Part shown: positions 1 through 16,910 of the stretch, in pieces
Numbering within the stretch: position 1 is the first letter of the stretch
Layout: each line of letters starts with the position of its first letter
Translations under genes and position numbers: made by a program
Notes under the pieces: generated by a model
What the model saw: only the letters and a program-made list of their open reading frames with translations
Told to the model about the DNA's origin: nothing
Database searches by the model: none
Assembly: GCA_009760855.2 (NCBI GenBank)
Contig: WPIO01000161.1
Coordinates: 7,501 to 71,500, forward strand
Reading direction: 5' to 3'
From: Cristatella mucedo
Taxonomy: Eukaryota > Bryozoa > Phylactolaemata > Cristatellidae
DNA: 64,000 bases

Positions 1-379
1 GAGGTCGGTCATCGCCCGCACTCGCTTTTATTCGCGCCGACCGCTCTATTCGCACATTCTGCATCGTGGACATTCCAAAGCCGCGCCATTATAACCTCTT
101 AGCTCGGGCTTCGACTCTGAACTTGAGACCGCTTGCAAATTAGCCGAGGCGAGCGTCGAGGTAATTTATACGTACGCAGATTTACGTAGTACTTCCGACC
201 TGGCCGGTAATCAAAAAGAACTAACGAATTAATAATAACCAAGGAGAGTGAACTCGAGAGAGCAGACTCTTCTTTTTTTTGCGGTATTCAGCCGTTTGGT
301 GATTCAACTCGCCGAGCGCTAGATGTTATAACAAGCTCTTATTGAGTCTGTGCGAAGTTGTTTGAACTAAAGTTGGACG
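1..379. other. No recognised feature
   Basis: Mixed-composition sequence with no convincing reading frame, splice pair or repeat that recurs elsewhere in the window. Confidence 0.4.
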
Positions 380-505
380 TCGGCTGATTGAAAAAGCCTT
401 ACTTATGTAGCAGCGGGAGAGACTCGACGGCTATCACTACTATTTGCCTCCACACAAAAACGAATTACCCACCACAGAACTCAAACCCACAACCTGGGAG
501 TGGTA
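380..505 (-). repeat. SINE-A fragment (antisense)
   Basis: Diverged antisense copy of the SINE also seen at 26165-26345 and 34616-34800. It keeps the order tail (ggctgattgaaaaagcc), the 'gacggctatcac' block and the antisense B-box region (ctcaaacccacaacc). The apparent reading frame starting here is SINE sequence running into LINE sequence, not a gene. Confidence 0.55.
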
Positions 506-659
506 GCGAGCGAGCACATTATCCCTGGACTACCGATTGTAATAAACAGAAAATTCTCCGAGCTTTCGCAAGAAAAACAGTTGTTGATAGCACTGCTTGC
601 GGCATGTCGGCGCGAAGCCTTACAGTTTGGCGTGTTTTTTTGGTGGGCGACAGGCCTTC

Positions 660-1380
660 GCGAATTGCGCCTCTTTATTTAACTAGCTCTTCAGTTCTGT
701 CTCGGATTGATTATTGTAATTCCCTATTGGCTGGGCTGCCAAAGAAAGCTATTAGGCCGCTGCAGCAGACTATGAATATGGCTGCAAGGCTAGTCTTCAA
801 GTCCCAGAGGTTTGAGCACGTGTCTCCTTTCCTGAAAGAGCTAGGATGGTTGCCCGTTGAGCAAAGGATACAGAGCAAAGTTCTTACGCTGACCCGCAAG
901 GCCCACCACGGCTTGGCTCTTTTGCACCTAGCTGAACTGCTGCACTAGTTTCAGCCTCTTCGTACCCTCAGGTCCTGTATGGATGGCAAGTTAGCAGTTC
1001 CATTCCTCCGCTTAAAGACCGTTGGCGAAAGAAGCTTTAGCTCTGCAGGTCCAAGACTGTGGAACTCGCTTCCACAATTCTTACGCAACGACAACTACTT
1101 TCCTGCTGCCGACAATGGATTATCCTTCCCAGCAGTCCAGAGCTGCTACTTACATGCTACTCACTATTTCGACTATTCACTATATCACTATTTCGACTGC
1201 TCTCCCGACTCTGCTATGGTTCCCACTTTCTCTTCATTGCGTGAGGTGAAGTCTGTTGGGTACCGAATGCGTACCGAAAGCCGCTTAGGCTGTGAGTGCA
1301 CAATACAAAACTTTCCTGCATGACACCCACATAGTCCTTAAGGCATTGTGGAGTAACAGACGGAGATACATTACATTACC
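660..1380 (+). mobile_element. CR1-like LINE 3' fragment, family L-A
   Basis: Translated pieces carry the C-terminal reverse-transcriptase block typical of CR1/L2-type non-LTR elements: SRIDYCNSLLAGLP, then GWLPVEQRIQSKVL, then GPRLWNSLPQFL. Frames are broken by stops (after AELLH near 948), so the copy is dead. It ends in a short ACATTA-type tail near 1380. Related copies sit at 9650-9930 and, antisense, at 12010-12066 plus 12997-13430. Confidence 0.85.
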
Positions 1381-2011
1381 TGAACAAGTTTGTTGTATTC
1401 GGACATAACAGCATTTAGAGGAAGCGTGTCATGATTTTACGCCTTCACATCTGAAACGCTACGCATTAGGTAATTACGCAAGAAAGAGGAGACCGATAGC
1501 TGCCAGATTTCTGACAAGAGAAGACACTCTCGTGCGGGTGCTCGGAGCAGAACGCTGAGCAAAATATTGTTTGCGACTTCGTTCGGTTATCGTCAGCGAG
1601 TATTTTACCCTGCTCACGCTACCCGATGGCAGCGCTCCGAGATGCTCGACCTATAGGCATCGTTCTCATCCAGTCTCACGAGGTCTAGCACAGGCCACGC
1701 TGTTTTCTGAGCTCAAGTCGCTGTCTGATGCCGTTCCGCATCTTTGCGACATCGCGTAAAATTCTCATTCTTTAGTGCTCACCAGCGAATACACAGACAA
1801 ATACAGTGCGGCCGTAAATAAGTGACGGCTGCGACCCGCAGCTATTGCACACTGTGAGACCAGCAAGAGCTGGCAATAAAGAAGACTCGCAGAGCCGGAT
1901 TATATGTCCACATTTCAGCGCTCATCGCCAACCGCTACGCGCGACCGGAAGCAGCGGAAGTGGTGATGATAGGGATCGCTGTGACAGCAAGGTTTACCGG
2001 ATCGCTTGGCC
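1381..2011. other. No recognised feature
   Basis: Intergenic sequence between the LINE tail and the proposed first exon of the ZCCHC10-like gene. No convincing coding frame or repeat was seen. Confidence 0.4.
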
Positions 2012-7398
<5,387 letters not shown>

Positions 7399-7609
7399 CC
7401 GCCGTGCTGTGGCTGGGCTGTGCGGTACATGCCACTCTCGTCGGGGTCGCGGGATCACCCGATCGTCGGTGCCTCGCGCGGTGAAGCCGGTCGATTGCAC
7501 TATCGTCGAAAAGCCGAAGACATTTCCTGCCGCTGCTGCAGCAGCCGCCATTGCATGCAGCTTGTGACCACATGGTGCTCGAAGCGAGTGCAGGTGTGCG
7601 GCCACGGTG

Positions 7610-7615
7610 AATAAA
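7610..7615 (+). promoter_or_regulatory. ZCCHC10: Poly(A) signal of ZCCHC10-like gene
   Basis: AATAAA 212 nt after the stop codon, giving a short 3' UTR. Confidence 0.65.
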
Positions 7616-9640
7616 AAAAGGCAGCTTCCGCGTAGCTGCTTCTGTTTAGGCTGGCAGTAAGAACCTGGCTCAGCTACCTCGACAGTAGCAGTGCACGTGC
7701 ACTCAACCTGTACGGCTCTTACCCTAGGGTCGGCTCGTCTGTGCGAGTTTGTCCTGCAGCCTGCGCTGTGCATCGGGCATGTGTCTCCTCTGCTTATGTG
7801 GCCTCGGCCATTCACTGTGCAGGCGTGTCCAGTGCTGAGCGACCGGCAGTGCAAGGTAGCATCTGAGTTTCACTGGTGTTTGCCATTCGCTAGTGTCTGG
7901 CCTGGCCGAGACAGCATCAGGCAGAGATCGTCTAGTGACTGCTGATACCAGGCGCCAGTATTGTCGCCTGTCATGTCATCTGCTCGACTCTTGCTGATAT
8001 GCATGGAATGCATGGCCATAGTTGTGATGTGGCTCCGCTTTGTCGGTGCACTCGTAGTAAGAGTTAACCTTTCCTGCGGGAGGCAGAGTGAGTCACATCG
8101 AAGTGACTGGTGAATAAATAGTAAGTACACTTGGAGGCCATTGCTGTTCAGTGCCCATCATACTAAAAACGAATGTCTCCTCGCCGATAGGATTGATTTG
8201 GGGTGTGTACACGCGACGCATTCGTCTCATAATGTTGTGTGGCTCAGTGAAAGAAAGGGTATGGCGAGAAAGGGCATGCACCGTGTAGCTGCTTTTGTGG
8301 CTATCTGATGATCTAGCTGCTATTTGAGCTACCTGATCCCCGCGGTCGAGATTCAGACCATGCTTGCTTAGCCATCTGAATTGCTATCCAGCCGCCTGTA
8401 CCAATAGACCTTGCGATTTGCTTACTGTTTGCAACCTGCCGATGCTGGAAAACGCATAACGGTCATGGCTATCAATGTATCTGAAGCGTTCACAATTGGA
8501 TGTGCGTCTCTTGCGTTGGCCTCCTTACAGTTATGCTCCAAAATCATGGGTTCTTTTTGAAATTGCACAACAGCCGCTTCCATTACGATTGCACACCAAC
8601 GCACTAGCAAAACTAGTGCACCAATGAAAAGAGATTATGCAGATTGATTAATGAAGGAAAAGTTGCATAAAGATACCGGAGACTTGGACGTGGCCAATGA
8701 AAAACCCAAGGGAACTGAAGGTGGAACTCCATCGAAGATTTTGTCACCACTTTTGACTTATCGATTGGCATAGGCCTATCGATCGATTTTTTTTAGATGG
8801 ATTCAAGTTCAGCGTTTCTTGTGGCAGTCAAAGGCTTGCAGATACTCGGTGCTCCCAGTGGAGCTTTTTTCATTTACAGGTCACACCATATTGCATGTGG
8901 GCTGAAGCAGCCTGCAGGGCTTGGCAGATCTGGCATACAGCTTCAGCATTAAGCATTTAGGGTCTATCTCGAGAGAGTGAGTGGGGCAGGGGCTCAATGG
9001 AACTTATTAATTTTTTGGGCGATGCCCTTTCAGCACTACATTTACGAGTCCTTCTCTTGAAGGCGTGGACTACAGCCCTTTTTAGAACTCTCGGCTTTGG
9101 AATTACCAGAATAATTATTTGTCTACTTTGTTTCCCGAACTGTCGATAGTGCAGCCTCGAGGACCCTGTGTAAACTCGTATTCTGAATTTCATTTTAGCT
9201 GCTCGCCGAGACTGGCGACCGACTGCCTTTTGTGCCCCTTCTCGTCAACGTGGCAGCTTATTTGAGACATAAATTGTAGCCTTGCCTATGCTCGCTGATG
9301 ACGGAGCATTAGACAGAGGAGCCCTTCAGAGCCTCAACGATGTTGTGTCGTGCACGCACTTTGAGGAGAGCACGAATGTCAGCAGCGAAGGGAGCTCCGT
9401 CGCCTTTTGAGATGCTCTCTGGAGAGAAGAGGTGATATCGTCAATCCGTTCTTGGGAGAGATTGCAGCTCCGCCTTGGAAGGCTCTTTAGACTCGTCTAC
9501 TTATTAGATTCAACGCCACCACGCTTGAGGCTACGCACAAAGCTCAGCAAAACATCTTTAAACAGTTCTAACAAATAATCGCCAATTTAAAAACTAAAAA
9601 AGTACCGATTGTCCCCATTAAAAAAAACTATGGCAGCCCC
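7616..9640. other. Intergenic, no recognised feature
   Basis: About 2 kb with no protein-like exon, RNA gene or repeat shared with the window. No upstream exon of model A was found here. Confidence 0.4.
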
Positions 9641-9649
9641 CTGTGCAAA

Positions 9650-9930
9650 TCGAGCGCACGTCAACGATAACTACTCTCCCGCTGCCGACTATGTCACATC
9701 CTTTTCAGCGGTCCTGAGCTGCTACTTCTATTCTACTCACTACCTCAACTGCTCTCCGGACTCAGCTATGCTTCCCACTTTCTCTTTGTTGCGTGAGACG
9801 AAGTCTGTTGGCTACCGAATGCTACCGAAAGCCGCTTAGGCTGTGAGTGCACTATACAAAACTCTCCTCCGTAACACCCACATGGTCTTTATGACTTTGT
9901 GGAGCTACAGACGGAGATACATTACATTAA
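9650..9930 (+). mobile_element. LINE L-A 3' end fragment
   Basis: Matches the last part of the copy at 660-1380: the block coding SFSAVLSCYFYSTHYLNC, then the non-coding end 'gagctacagacggagatacattacattaac'. It is heavily 5'-truncated. Confidence 0.85.
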
Positions 9931-11836
9931 CACGCAATATTCAAGTAGCTTTTTAGGCGGCATACGCGATTGCTCCTCTCTAAAGAAACGCCTCGCGGCT
10001 TCGTGCCGAAAAACGCAGCCCGACGGGCCGCCGTAGCCTCCGGTAGCGCTCGTTTGAGTTTAGTGGTCACGTGGGAAGGACTTCAGGGGTTGTTGTGGGT
10101 AGTGTTTTCAGGCGGAAATGATTCTTCCTGGAGCGTTTCACGCTGGCATTGCTAAAGTGTTCGGTCATACATCAGTGAGAGACGTCACAGCGTAGATATA
10201 GATGGCTGTTGGTAATCTAGGCACCCCTTAAAGTACGACGGGCCTCAGTGCGTTTGTCTTAAAGTACGGTGAGTTTGGTAATAATTTCCTTCTTTTCACA
10301 ATCCGTACTCTCCATCTGGCTGATGTCGTCGCTAAAAGCGATCTTGGCTCTCATTTCTATAATAATAATAATAATAGTAATAATACATTGCATAGCGCAC
10401 TCAGATAACCTAATCTCTTTCTAGGCACTCTACAGTGGGTTCAAAGGAAGCATAATCGAATGTTAAATGGTAGCACGCTTGATATCGACAAGCATAACGT
10501 AGTTAGAGGTGACCTGCACTCTATGCCGACGAGTTGACCCAGCTTGAACTTTTCTTCGCCTCTTCTCATCCTTCGCTCCACATGTGACTCGCTTAATTTC
10601 CTTGCAGCCTATTTGAATGGCTACTAGATTTCTGAGGCTTCAGCATGATGGTAAAACCAAATGAATAATAATATGTTACAGGAAAATCCAACGTAACAAT
10701 GTCCTCTACTTTCAAGTAGGCCTGCATACAGCTAATAAACATCGCTAAAATCAGGCCCTGTATTGATTAGAATGGACTATATAGACTAGTTCATGCGTTT
10801 CTAACATCAAGTCTAGTTTACAGCCGTTCCCGTTGTTCGCGACTCCGGCCCATGCCCTTAATTGTCTGCATTATAGTTAAATAGGCTGAAATACGACGCA
10901 TTTCCACGGACGCTCGCAGCTGGCCAGCATTCAACCGGTCTACCTGGCGACCTCGTCTCAAGTCTCACACGCATCTGCTGGCCGCGACTCACCCCTCATT
11001 AAGCCATCGCTGCAGCAAAAATAGCAATGGCCCGTAAATCGGCAGCAGCACCGTAAATTCTACTGCGCCATAAATTGGCCGTAGCCAGAGTAACGAGGCC
11101 ATAAACAGCACGTCGGGTCCATCAGTTACGAATACCGCAAATCAGCCACATGCATCTGGTGCAAAACTCAGCAGATCGGCTGGTCTGTCATCAACGGTGT
11201 GGGTGACACATGACAAACGATGCTTCTGTCTGAGCTTCACTGGTTCCCAGCCATCAATCGACTGCAATAAAAAAAATACTAGCTGACTTAACAGCCTCAT
11301 CGCTGCTCACAATAGCCTCTGCACCGGTTACCGGTCGTCACATTCGCTTGCACCGGCCTACATGCTCTGACCTACTCCTTCGATGACGTGCTCTCGCAAC
11401 GTATTTCGTAAGCATCTAGTCGACTTGATGTCCTCGTATTAAAATGAAATTTTTTCGGTGATCGAGCCTTCTGGTTGTCTTACCAAAAGTCTGGAACTGT
11501 CTTTCGCATTCGGTTACTACCTGCAATGGCCTTGTATCATTCTAGTCTCAACTAAAGAGCCATATTTTCCGGTCAGCGTTCTCTTCGCCCCAGCGAATGT
11601 GCTTTTATTTTTGTTCCGGTTTGCTCTGCTTGCACTTTACCTGTGCACGACTCGGTGAGTGCTGGCGGCCAGAGGTCATACTAACCAACGGTCGTTAGTG
11701 CCTACACGTTTGCTTGAGTACGTTCGCATGAGCATGCACAGTGATTACACTGAAAAGTGGCGCACGTTGGGCTAGATTTAAGCAGTCAGACAGACGGTTG
11801 CCTGTAAATAAAACGAGGGCGAAAGCACCGACTTCC
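9931..11836. other. Intergenic with one LINE tail
   Basis: Apart from the L-B tail at 10360-10530, no gene or repeat could be supported. Confidence 0.35.
10360..10530 (-). mobile_element. LINE L-B 3' tail
   Basis: Antisense: TAATAA run, 'aacctaatctctttctaggc', 'gtagcacgcttgatatcgac', 'agttagaggtgacctgca', the same order as the other L-B tails. Confidence 0.75.
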
Positions 11837-11925
11837 GTGCCGAGCTGGCTTGGTCGAGCAGTTAGGTTGCATAGAGATTAAGTTCTCTTGGGACACTATA
11901 CAAATGAATTATATTATTACATTAT
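11837..11925 (+). mobile_element. SINE-B, internally deleted
   Basis: Starts 'tgccgagctggcttggtcgagc' and jumps to 'gagattaagttctcttggg ... caaatgaattatatta', lacking the central B-box part seen at 21868-22015. Confidence 0.7.
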
Positions 11926-12009
11926 TCAATGCGGCTTGGGATAGACCTGGGTGGACTTGGTATAGACTCGGCTGGAAGAGCGATCCTTGGTCATTGCTTC
12001 TTACGCAGA

Positions 12010-12066
12010 GAGTTACGCAGCATCGCGTTAGATGTATCTCCGTCTGTAACTCCACAAAGTCATAAA
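12010..12066 (-). mobile_element. LINE L-A terminal piece (left of LTR)
   Basis: Reverse complement of the L-A end ('ctttatgactttgtggagttacagacggagatac'). It is the terminal part of the LINE whose coding part resumes at 12997. Confidence 0.7.
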
Positions 12067-12996
12067 GAGCTCCACCGAATCCACCGAATCCTCCTAGCGC
12101 TGCCTCGTCCTGTCCGCCGGCGATGGATGGAACAGGACAAGGCAGCGCTAGGAGGATTCGGTGGACTCCACCGAATACGGTCGTATCGCGCCCGAGCTGG
12201 CATTTTGTGTTTCTTTTGTGTTTTGTGTGTGTGCACTAGCACGTGGTCTCGGCATAGGGATTTGCCGGTGCGAGCTAGACGTAGTTGGCGTGTGTGGATT
12301 CCTAGTTCTCCGGTTGGGGTTTAGGCTCCGGTTCGGGCTCTGTCTATTCGGGTCGTTCCCCATTATTGACGTAAGTTACTTAAGTGTGGAGACGTGTTTC
12401 CTCCGCAAGAGTGCTTGAGGTGGCGTGTGTGGAGTATTCCTTCCGCGCAGGTGGAAACGGAGTCCTAGTTCTCCGGTTAGGGTTTAGGCTCCGGTTCGGG
12501 CTCCGTCTATTTGGGTCGTTCCCCACTTTAGACGTAAGTAGCTTCAGTGTGGAGAAGTATTCCCTCCGCAAGAGTGCTTAAGTTGGCGTGTGTGGGGTAT
12601 TCCTTCCGCGCAGGTGGAAATGGAGTCCTAGTTCTCCGGTTAGGGTTTAGGCTCCGGTTCGCGCTCAGTGTGGAGAAGTATTCCCTCCGCAAGAGTGTTG
12701 GTGCTGTTGAGAACGTGCGAGGAGTGTGGAGATAAAACTGAGCTAGACGCGCAGCGACTTCGTGCGCTTGCGAATAATGCTCAGTAAAATCCCCAATTTG
12801 TGTGTCTCGCTTTCCAATTCATGCCGCGGACTCACGACCCCCTTTAGTAACGGTAAACAGGTCGGCGCCAGAAACGCCCGTTTCGTGGCGGCCAGCTTAT
12901 TGCGCGTAGGCGCACACCGAACGGCATTAGGCGCTAGACTACGCCGCTAGGTTAGCGGCAGGTCAAGCCTACTCCGCCGAGCCTTCGGCGTTACAG
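12067..12996 (+). mobile_element. Truncated LTR inserted in a LINE
   Basis: Shares its length with the reverse complement of the solo LTR at 53456-54777 but lacks that element's 5' part. It contains about three tandem copies of a roughly 125-bp minisatellite ('gttagggtttaggctccgg' block, 12270-12690), a TATA-like GATAAAACTGAGC near 12731, and ends GGCGTTACA at 12996. The left end carries a local inverted duplication at 12080-12165. Confidence 0.8.
12080..12165. repeat. 34-bp inverted repeat at LTR end
   Basis: Arms 12080-12113 and 12132-12165, one mismatch, 18-nt loop. The related LTR at 54.2 kb has only one arm, so the second is a local inverted duplication in this copy. Confidence 0.85.
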
Positions 12997-13430
12997 CAGT
13001 TGAGGTAGTGAGTAGCGTGGAAGTAGCAGCTCAGGACTGCTGAAAAGGATGTACCATAGTCGGCAGTAGTAGAGTAGTTGTCGATGCGTAAGAATTGTGG
13101 AAGCGAGTTCCACAGTCTAGGACCTGCAGACCTAAAGCTTCTGTCGCCGACGGTCTTTAAGCGGAGGAATGGGACAGCTAATTTATTGTCCACACAGAAC
13201 GTGAGGGCACGAACAGGCTGAAACTGATGCAGCAGTTCAGCCAGGTGCGAAGGAGCCAAGCCGTGGCGGGCCTTGTGGGTCAGCGTAAGAACTTTGCTCT
13301 GTATCTGTTGCTCAACCGGCAACCATCCTAGCTCTTTCAGAAAAGGAGACACGTGCTCAAACCGCAGCACTAATAGCTTCAGCAAAGGAGACACGTGCTC
13401 AAACCGCAGCACCTTTGGCATTCTTTGCAA
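12997..13430 (-). mobile_element. LINE L-A coding 3' part (right of LTR)
   Basis: Antisense frame shows FEHVSPFLKELGWLPVEQQI, then SFRSAGPRLWNSLPQFL and SFSAVLSCYFHATHYLNC, as in the 660-1380 copy. A 26-bp block near 13345-13415 is duplicated in tandem. Its 5' end abuts a 28S rRNA fragment. Confidence 0.85.
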
Positions 13431-13435
13431 GGGGC

Positions 13436-13653
13436 GGACTGGCTTTAAGGGCTGGGCCGGTCGGGCTGGGGTTCGAAGCAGGCGTGGTACGGACTGGGGC
13501 TGGGCGAGGCGCGAGTCGAGCTCGGACCAAAGACTGGACCTGCCCGCGGGCAGCCTCAGCTTCGCTCCGCTCTCGGGCGGTGGGCTTCGGCCGGCACTCA
13601 AGAGGCCAACTTACAACTGGTACGGACCAGGGAATCCGCCTAATTAAAACATA
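13436..13653 (+). pseudogene. 28S rRNA-derived fragment
   Basis: The segment 13601-13653 ('ggccaacttacaactggtac', 'ggaccagggaatccgcc', 'taattaaaacatag') is the strongly conserved 28S core that precedes domain V, with a few changes. Upstream, 13445-13600 ('ggtcgggctggggttcgaag', 'gctctcgggcggtgggc') resembles the expansion segment that precedes it in 28S. It is too short and too diverged to be a functional rRNA gene. Confidence 0.75.
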
Positions 13654-14827
13654 GATATGACACTTTTATGGGGCACTAAGCAAAGACTCGTTGCTCATGT
13701 TGTAATTTCGCCCTAGGAGGAGAGCAGGCTCTGTTGCACTCACTGCCGTGGCACTCACCGGTCCCACCACCCCCCCCCCCCACCCAACATCCCGACCCTA
13801 TGCAATCAGGGGTCGGAATGAGGAGAGCATCTACCAAGTTCAGAGAAACTCCCTGCTGAACGAACAGTTATTGAGACTGAGGAAAATGTTGCCCCTCTTT
13901 CGCGTCGCCTGGACACATTGGGAACGATCGAGCCGTAGCTTCGGCGGAGTTACGCCCTGATCAATGCTATCTATGAATGCTCGGCTCAAAGACCTACGTC
14001 ATGCGACCCCCTACCCTCAAAGCGAAACCTGTGTGACCGGAATTCCCGTCGCCGCCTATCTGGCCAAGTCTTGTCTTTCTGCTGTGCTTTAATCGACAAC
14101 AATATTGAAATGAGCCAAGCAAATTCTCCAAGTGAGTTGTTGCATGTCTCAGCTTAGGACAAAAGCCGATTTGCCGATCGTCACCTTTACCTGTAGTGGT
14201 TGTAGCCGTAGTTGTTGCCCTGATAAACGTCGGGACCGGAGCCGAGACCCCTTCGCCAGGAACCAAAGAAATGAATTTAGATTTCGGAATTCACGTGTCT
14301 CAGCGTAGCCATCGTCGTTAGGCATAGAGACAGCTCGCTCAAGCTTTTCGCCCACTGCAGCGTTGCACCGTGTGGATCTTCTTTGGCACGAGTCCGTCAG
14401 CCACCTGGTCCTGCCTGTATCAGAATACGCCGCCATCCACACGCGCTTGTTTTGTGCGTCATTGCGACACCTTTTCTGACTCTGTTTTTCTTCTGTGTTT
14501 GACAATGCCCAAAGTTAACTGTAGGGACATGTTCGCGTAATCGACCAGTCTGGTAGTAGGCGTTTACCGCTAGCCGAGCTATCGTACTCTCTGGCATTGA
14601 ATTTGCTGAGAATTATGCATAACCGGAGCGGACAGAATTATCTTGCCATCTTGTGATAAAGCGTTTTTGAATTTGGACGACTAGCCTACCTTTTGCATTC
14701 GATCGCAGTCCCCTTCGAATAACAATGTTCGTGACTAGCACGACTAGGTTCTCATCGCCACGGTTACAAAAATAAGATGGCTATTTTTATTTAGAGCAGG
14801 AGCATGCTAATACGGTTTTAAATTCAG
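13654..14827. other. Intergenic before model A
   Basis: Contains a C-run at 13771-13780 and several overlapping antisense frames (13994-14597) that I cannot assign to any family. No acceptable upstream exon for model A was identified. Confidence 0.35.
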
Positions 14828-14947
14828 ATTCAGCTGAGATTCAGATGCCCGTGGGACTCATTACGGTAGAAGTTGTCCTCGGCAACATCGTCAGCGAGGA
14901 AACGGATGCTATCGTTAACAGCACTAATAATTCAATGAACCTAACCG
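14828..14947 (+). CDS. PARP14: Model A exon 1: macro domain start
   Basis: Acceptor 'ggttttaaattcag' and donor GTAAGT, phase 1 in and out (40 codons). Encodes [20 protein letters not shown]. An ATG lies at 14845, but the open, phase-consistent acceptor favours an internal exon. Confidence 0.85.
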
Positions 14948-16879
14948 GTAAGTGATTGGTCTGAATGTTTTCTGTGAGGTATTTACATATCGTTGATCGT
15001 AGTTGTATGCACAATGCCACATCGTCTGTTGCTGCCTGTGCACAGCCATGTTTCTGTTTCACAATTTGACAGCTGTAATGACTGTCAAATTTTACTCGAA
15101 TGAGAATAAAGTATCCGAATCGTATCTCGGAGACGTTTGCTGATATCAAGTTTTTATTTTAATTTAACGAAATTAATTATGTCCTCATCATTTTAGTCCA
15201 ATGCATCGTCATTTTTCAACATTTGGAAACTGAGCTTGCCGATGCAGATGCTACTTGTATAACCGCATGCCGGATATTGACGACTTATTAGCGTTTTTCA
15301 TATGCAGAATAATTTTCAGGCAAGGTGTCGACCGCGCTACTTGCTAAAGGTGGAAACAAAATCTTAAGCGACTGTCAAGCCAAAGGTAAGCAAAATCGCC
15401 CAGCCTAGTTATGACTACTTTGCCAAAATAAGATAACCCCGAGAATGGCAAGAGGCTATGTGTTTGTGCGACTTCCGGTAGACCGCACGGGCTCGAGCGG
15501 TGGTACTCAATGTGGTTTGTAGCGCCTCGGGCTGGGATTTTAGTTGGCTGCAAGAACTGCTGATGCTTGTTAGTTCAGGAGACATGTTGGACATTCAGGA
15601 GATGCTTGTTATTTCAGCTGCCGAGTGATGGATGGCCCACTGTTGAGTATAGTATCTCTCTGTGGGATGCTCCCACGCACAGAGGAGTCGCTGCATTCTT
15701 CGATGGATATGGATGGCATGGTTTTAGCACGCATCGACTCATGACAACATGACTCTGAGATTGAACACTAGGAAACCTGCTTGATGATGGCCTCTGATCG
15801 CAGCCTTCGAGGGGACATTTTTTTAAAAGAAGTACAAGCAGCTGAATTAAGGAGTTACACTCAGTGGTGGCAATAGGTGGTGATAGTCGTCTTTGCATGT
15901 GTGTGCACTAAGTTTATTGTTGGTTATCGGTTGTCAATCGGTCGTACCTTGTCGTTATTCAGCACATTAGATTCTCTGCTGTGCATTTATATGCTTGCTG
16001 CAATTCCCATGCTACATGTCTGGCTGGCGGTTTAAGGTTTCCTGCTGGGAGGCGACAAGCGGCATTGCATGCCTGTGCCCTCCGACGTGCGTGCAGAGAT
16101 GACACTGCTGCGGGGAGGGGGGGGTGATCGACTGGTAGCAGCTAGGCTTTAGTTGTTGGGATCGCTGTGAGTAGGGTTACTGACTGAAGATCATGTGGAC
16201 TTTGTAGGTTCGATTGGAAACACTGGAGTCTTTGCTGCTTCTGCCAGTGGCACCAAATTGGCATGCAAATACATACTACACGTGGATATCGGCAAGAGGG
16301 CAGGAATCTTAGTCAGGGAGTGCCTTGCTGAGGCCGACCGGCTCAAACTGAAATCGATTGCATTGCCAGCCATCGGCACTGGTACGCACATTAGCTTATT
16401 CTGCTCTGGTTACACTACTGTCAGCATGTGTGCCGCTTTGTACTCCAACTTATATTGCGATTTTACTCTGCCTTTGGGCTTTGGACCACTGGCTGCTGCT
16501 GCTGCCGTACTGCTGGGGGCACATTTTCTGCATAGCCTGACAAAGCGGCTGCCACCTATGCCGCTTGGTGTATTGGAAGAGAAGCCGTTGAAGGCTCCCG
16601 ACCTAAGATTTCCAATGGCAAACATCGGGGGGGGGGCAGTGGGACACTGGGGAATGGGGTAGGGTAACGATCGTCGATCGACCCAACAAAATATGTAAGA
16701 ATGTGTTAGTGAAAGTTTGAGGTGCCGTCATGTCGGTGTGTGCAAATGATGGCGGCACATATCCACATATGCGCCTGTCTGTGTGTGTGTGTGTGTTTGT
16801 GTGTCTGTGTGTGTGTGTCTGTGTTTGTGTGTGTCTGTGTGTGTGTGCGTGCGTGCGTGTGTGTATGTGTGTGTGCGCC

Positions 16880-16910
<31 letters not shown>

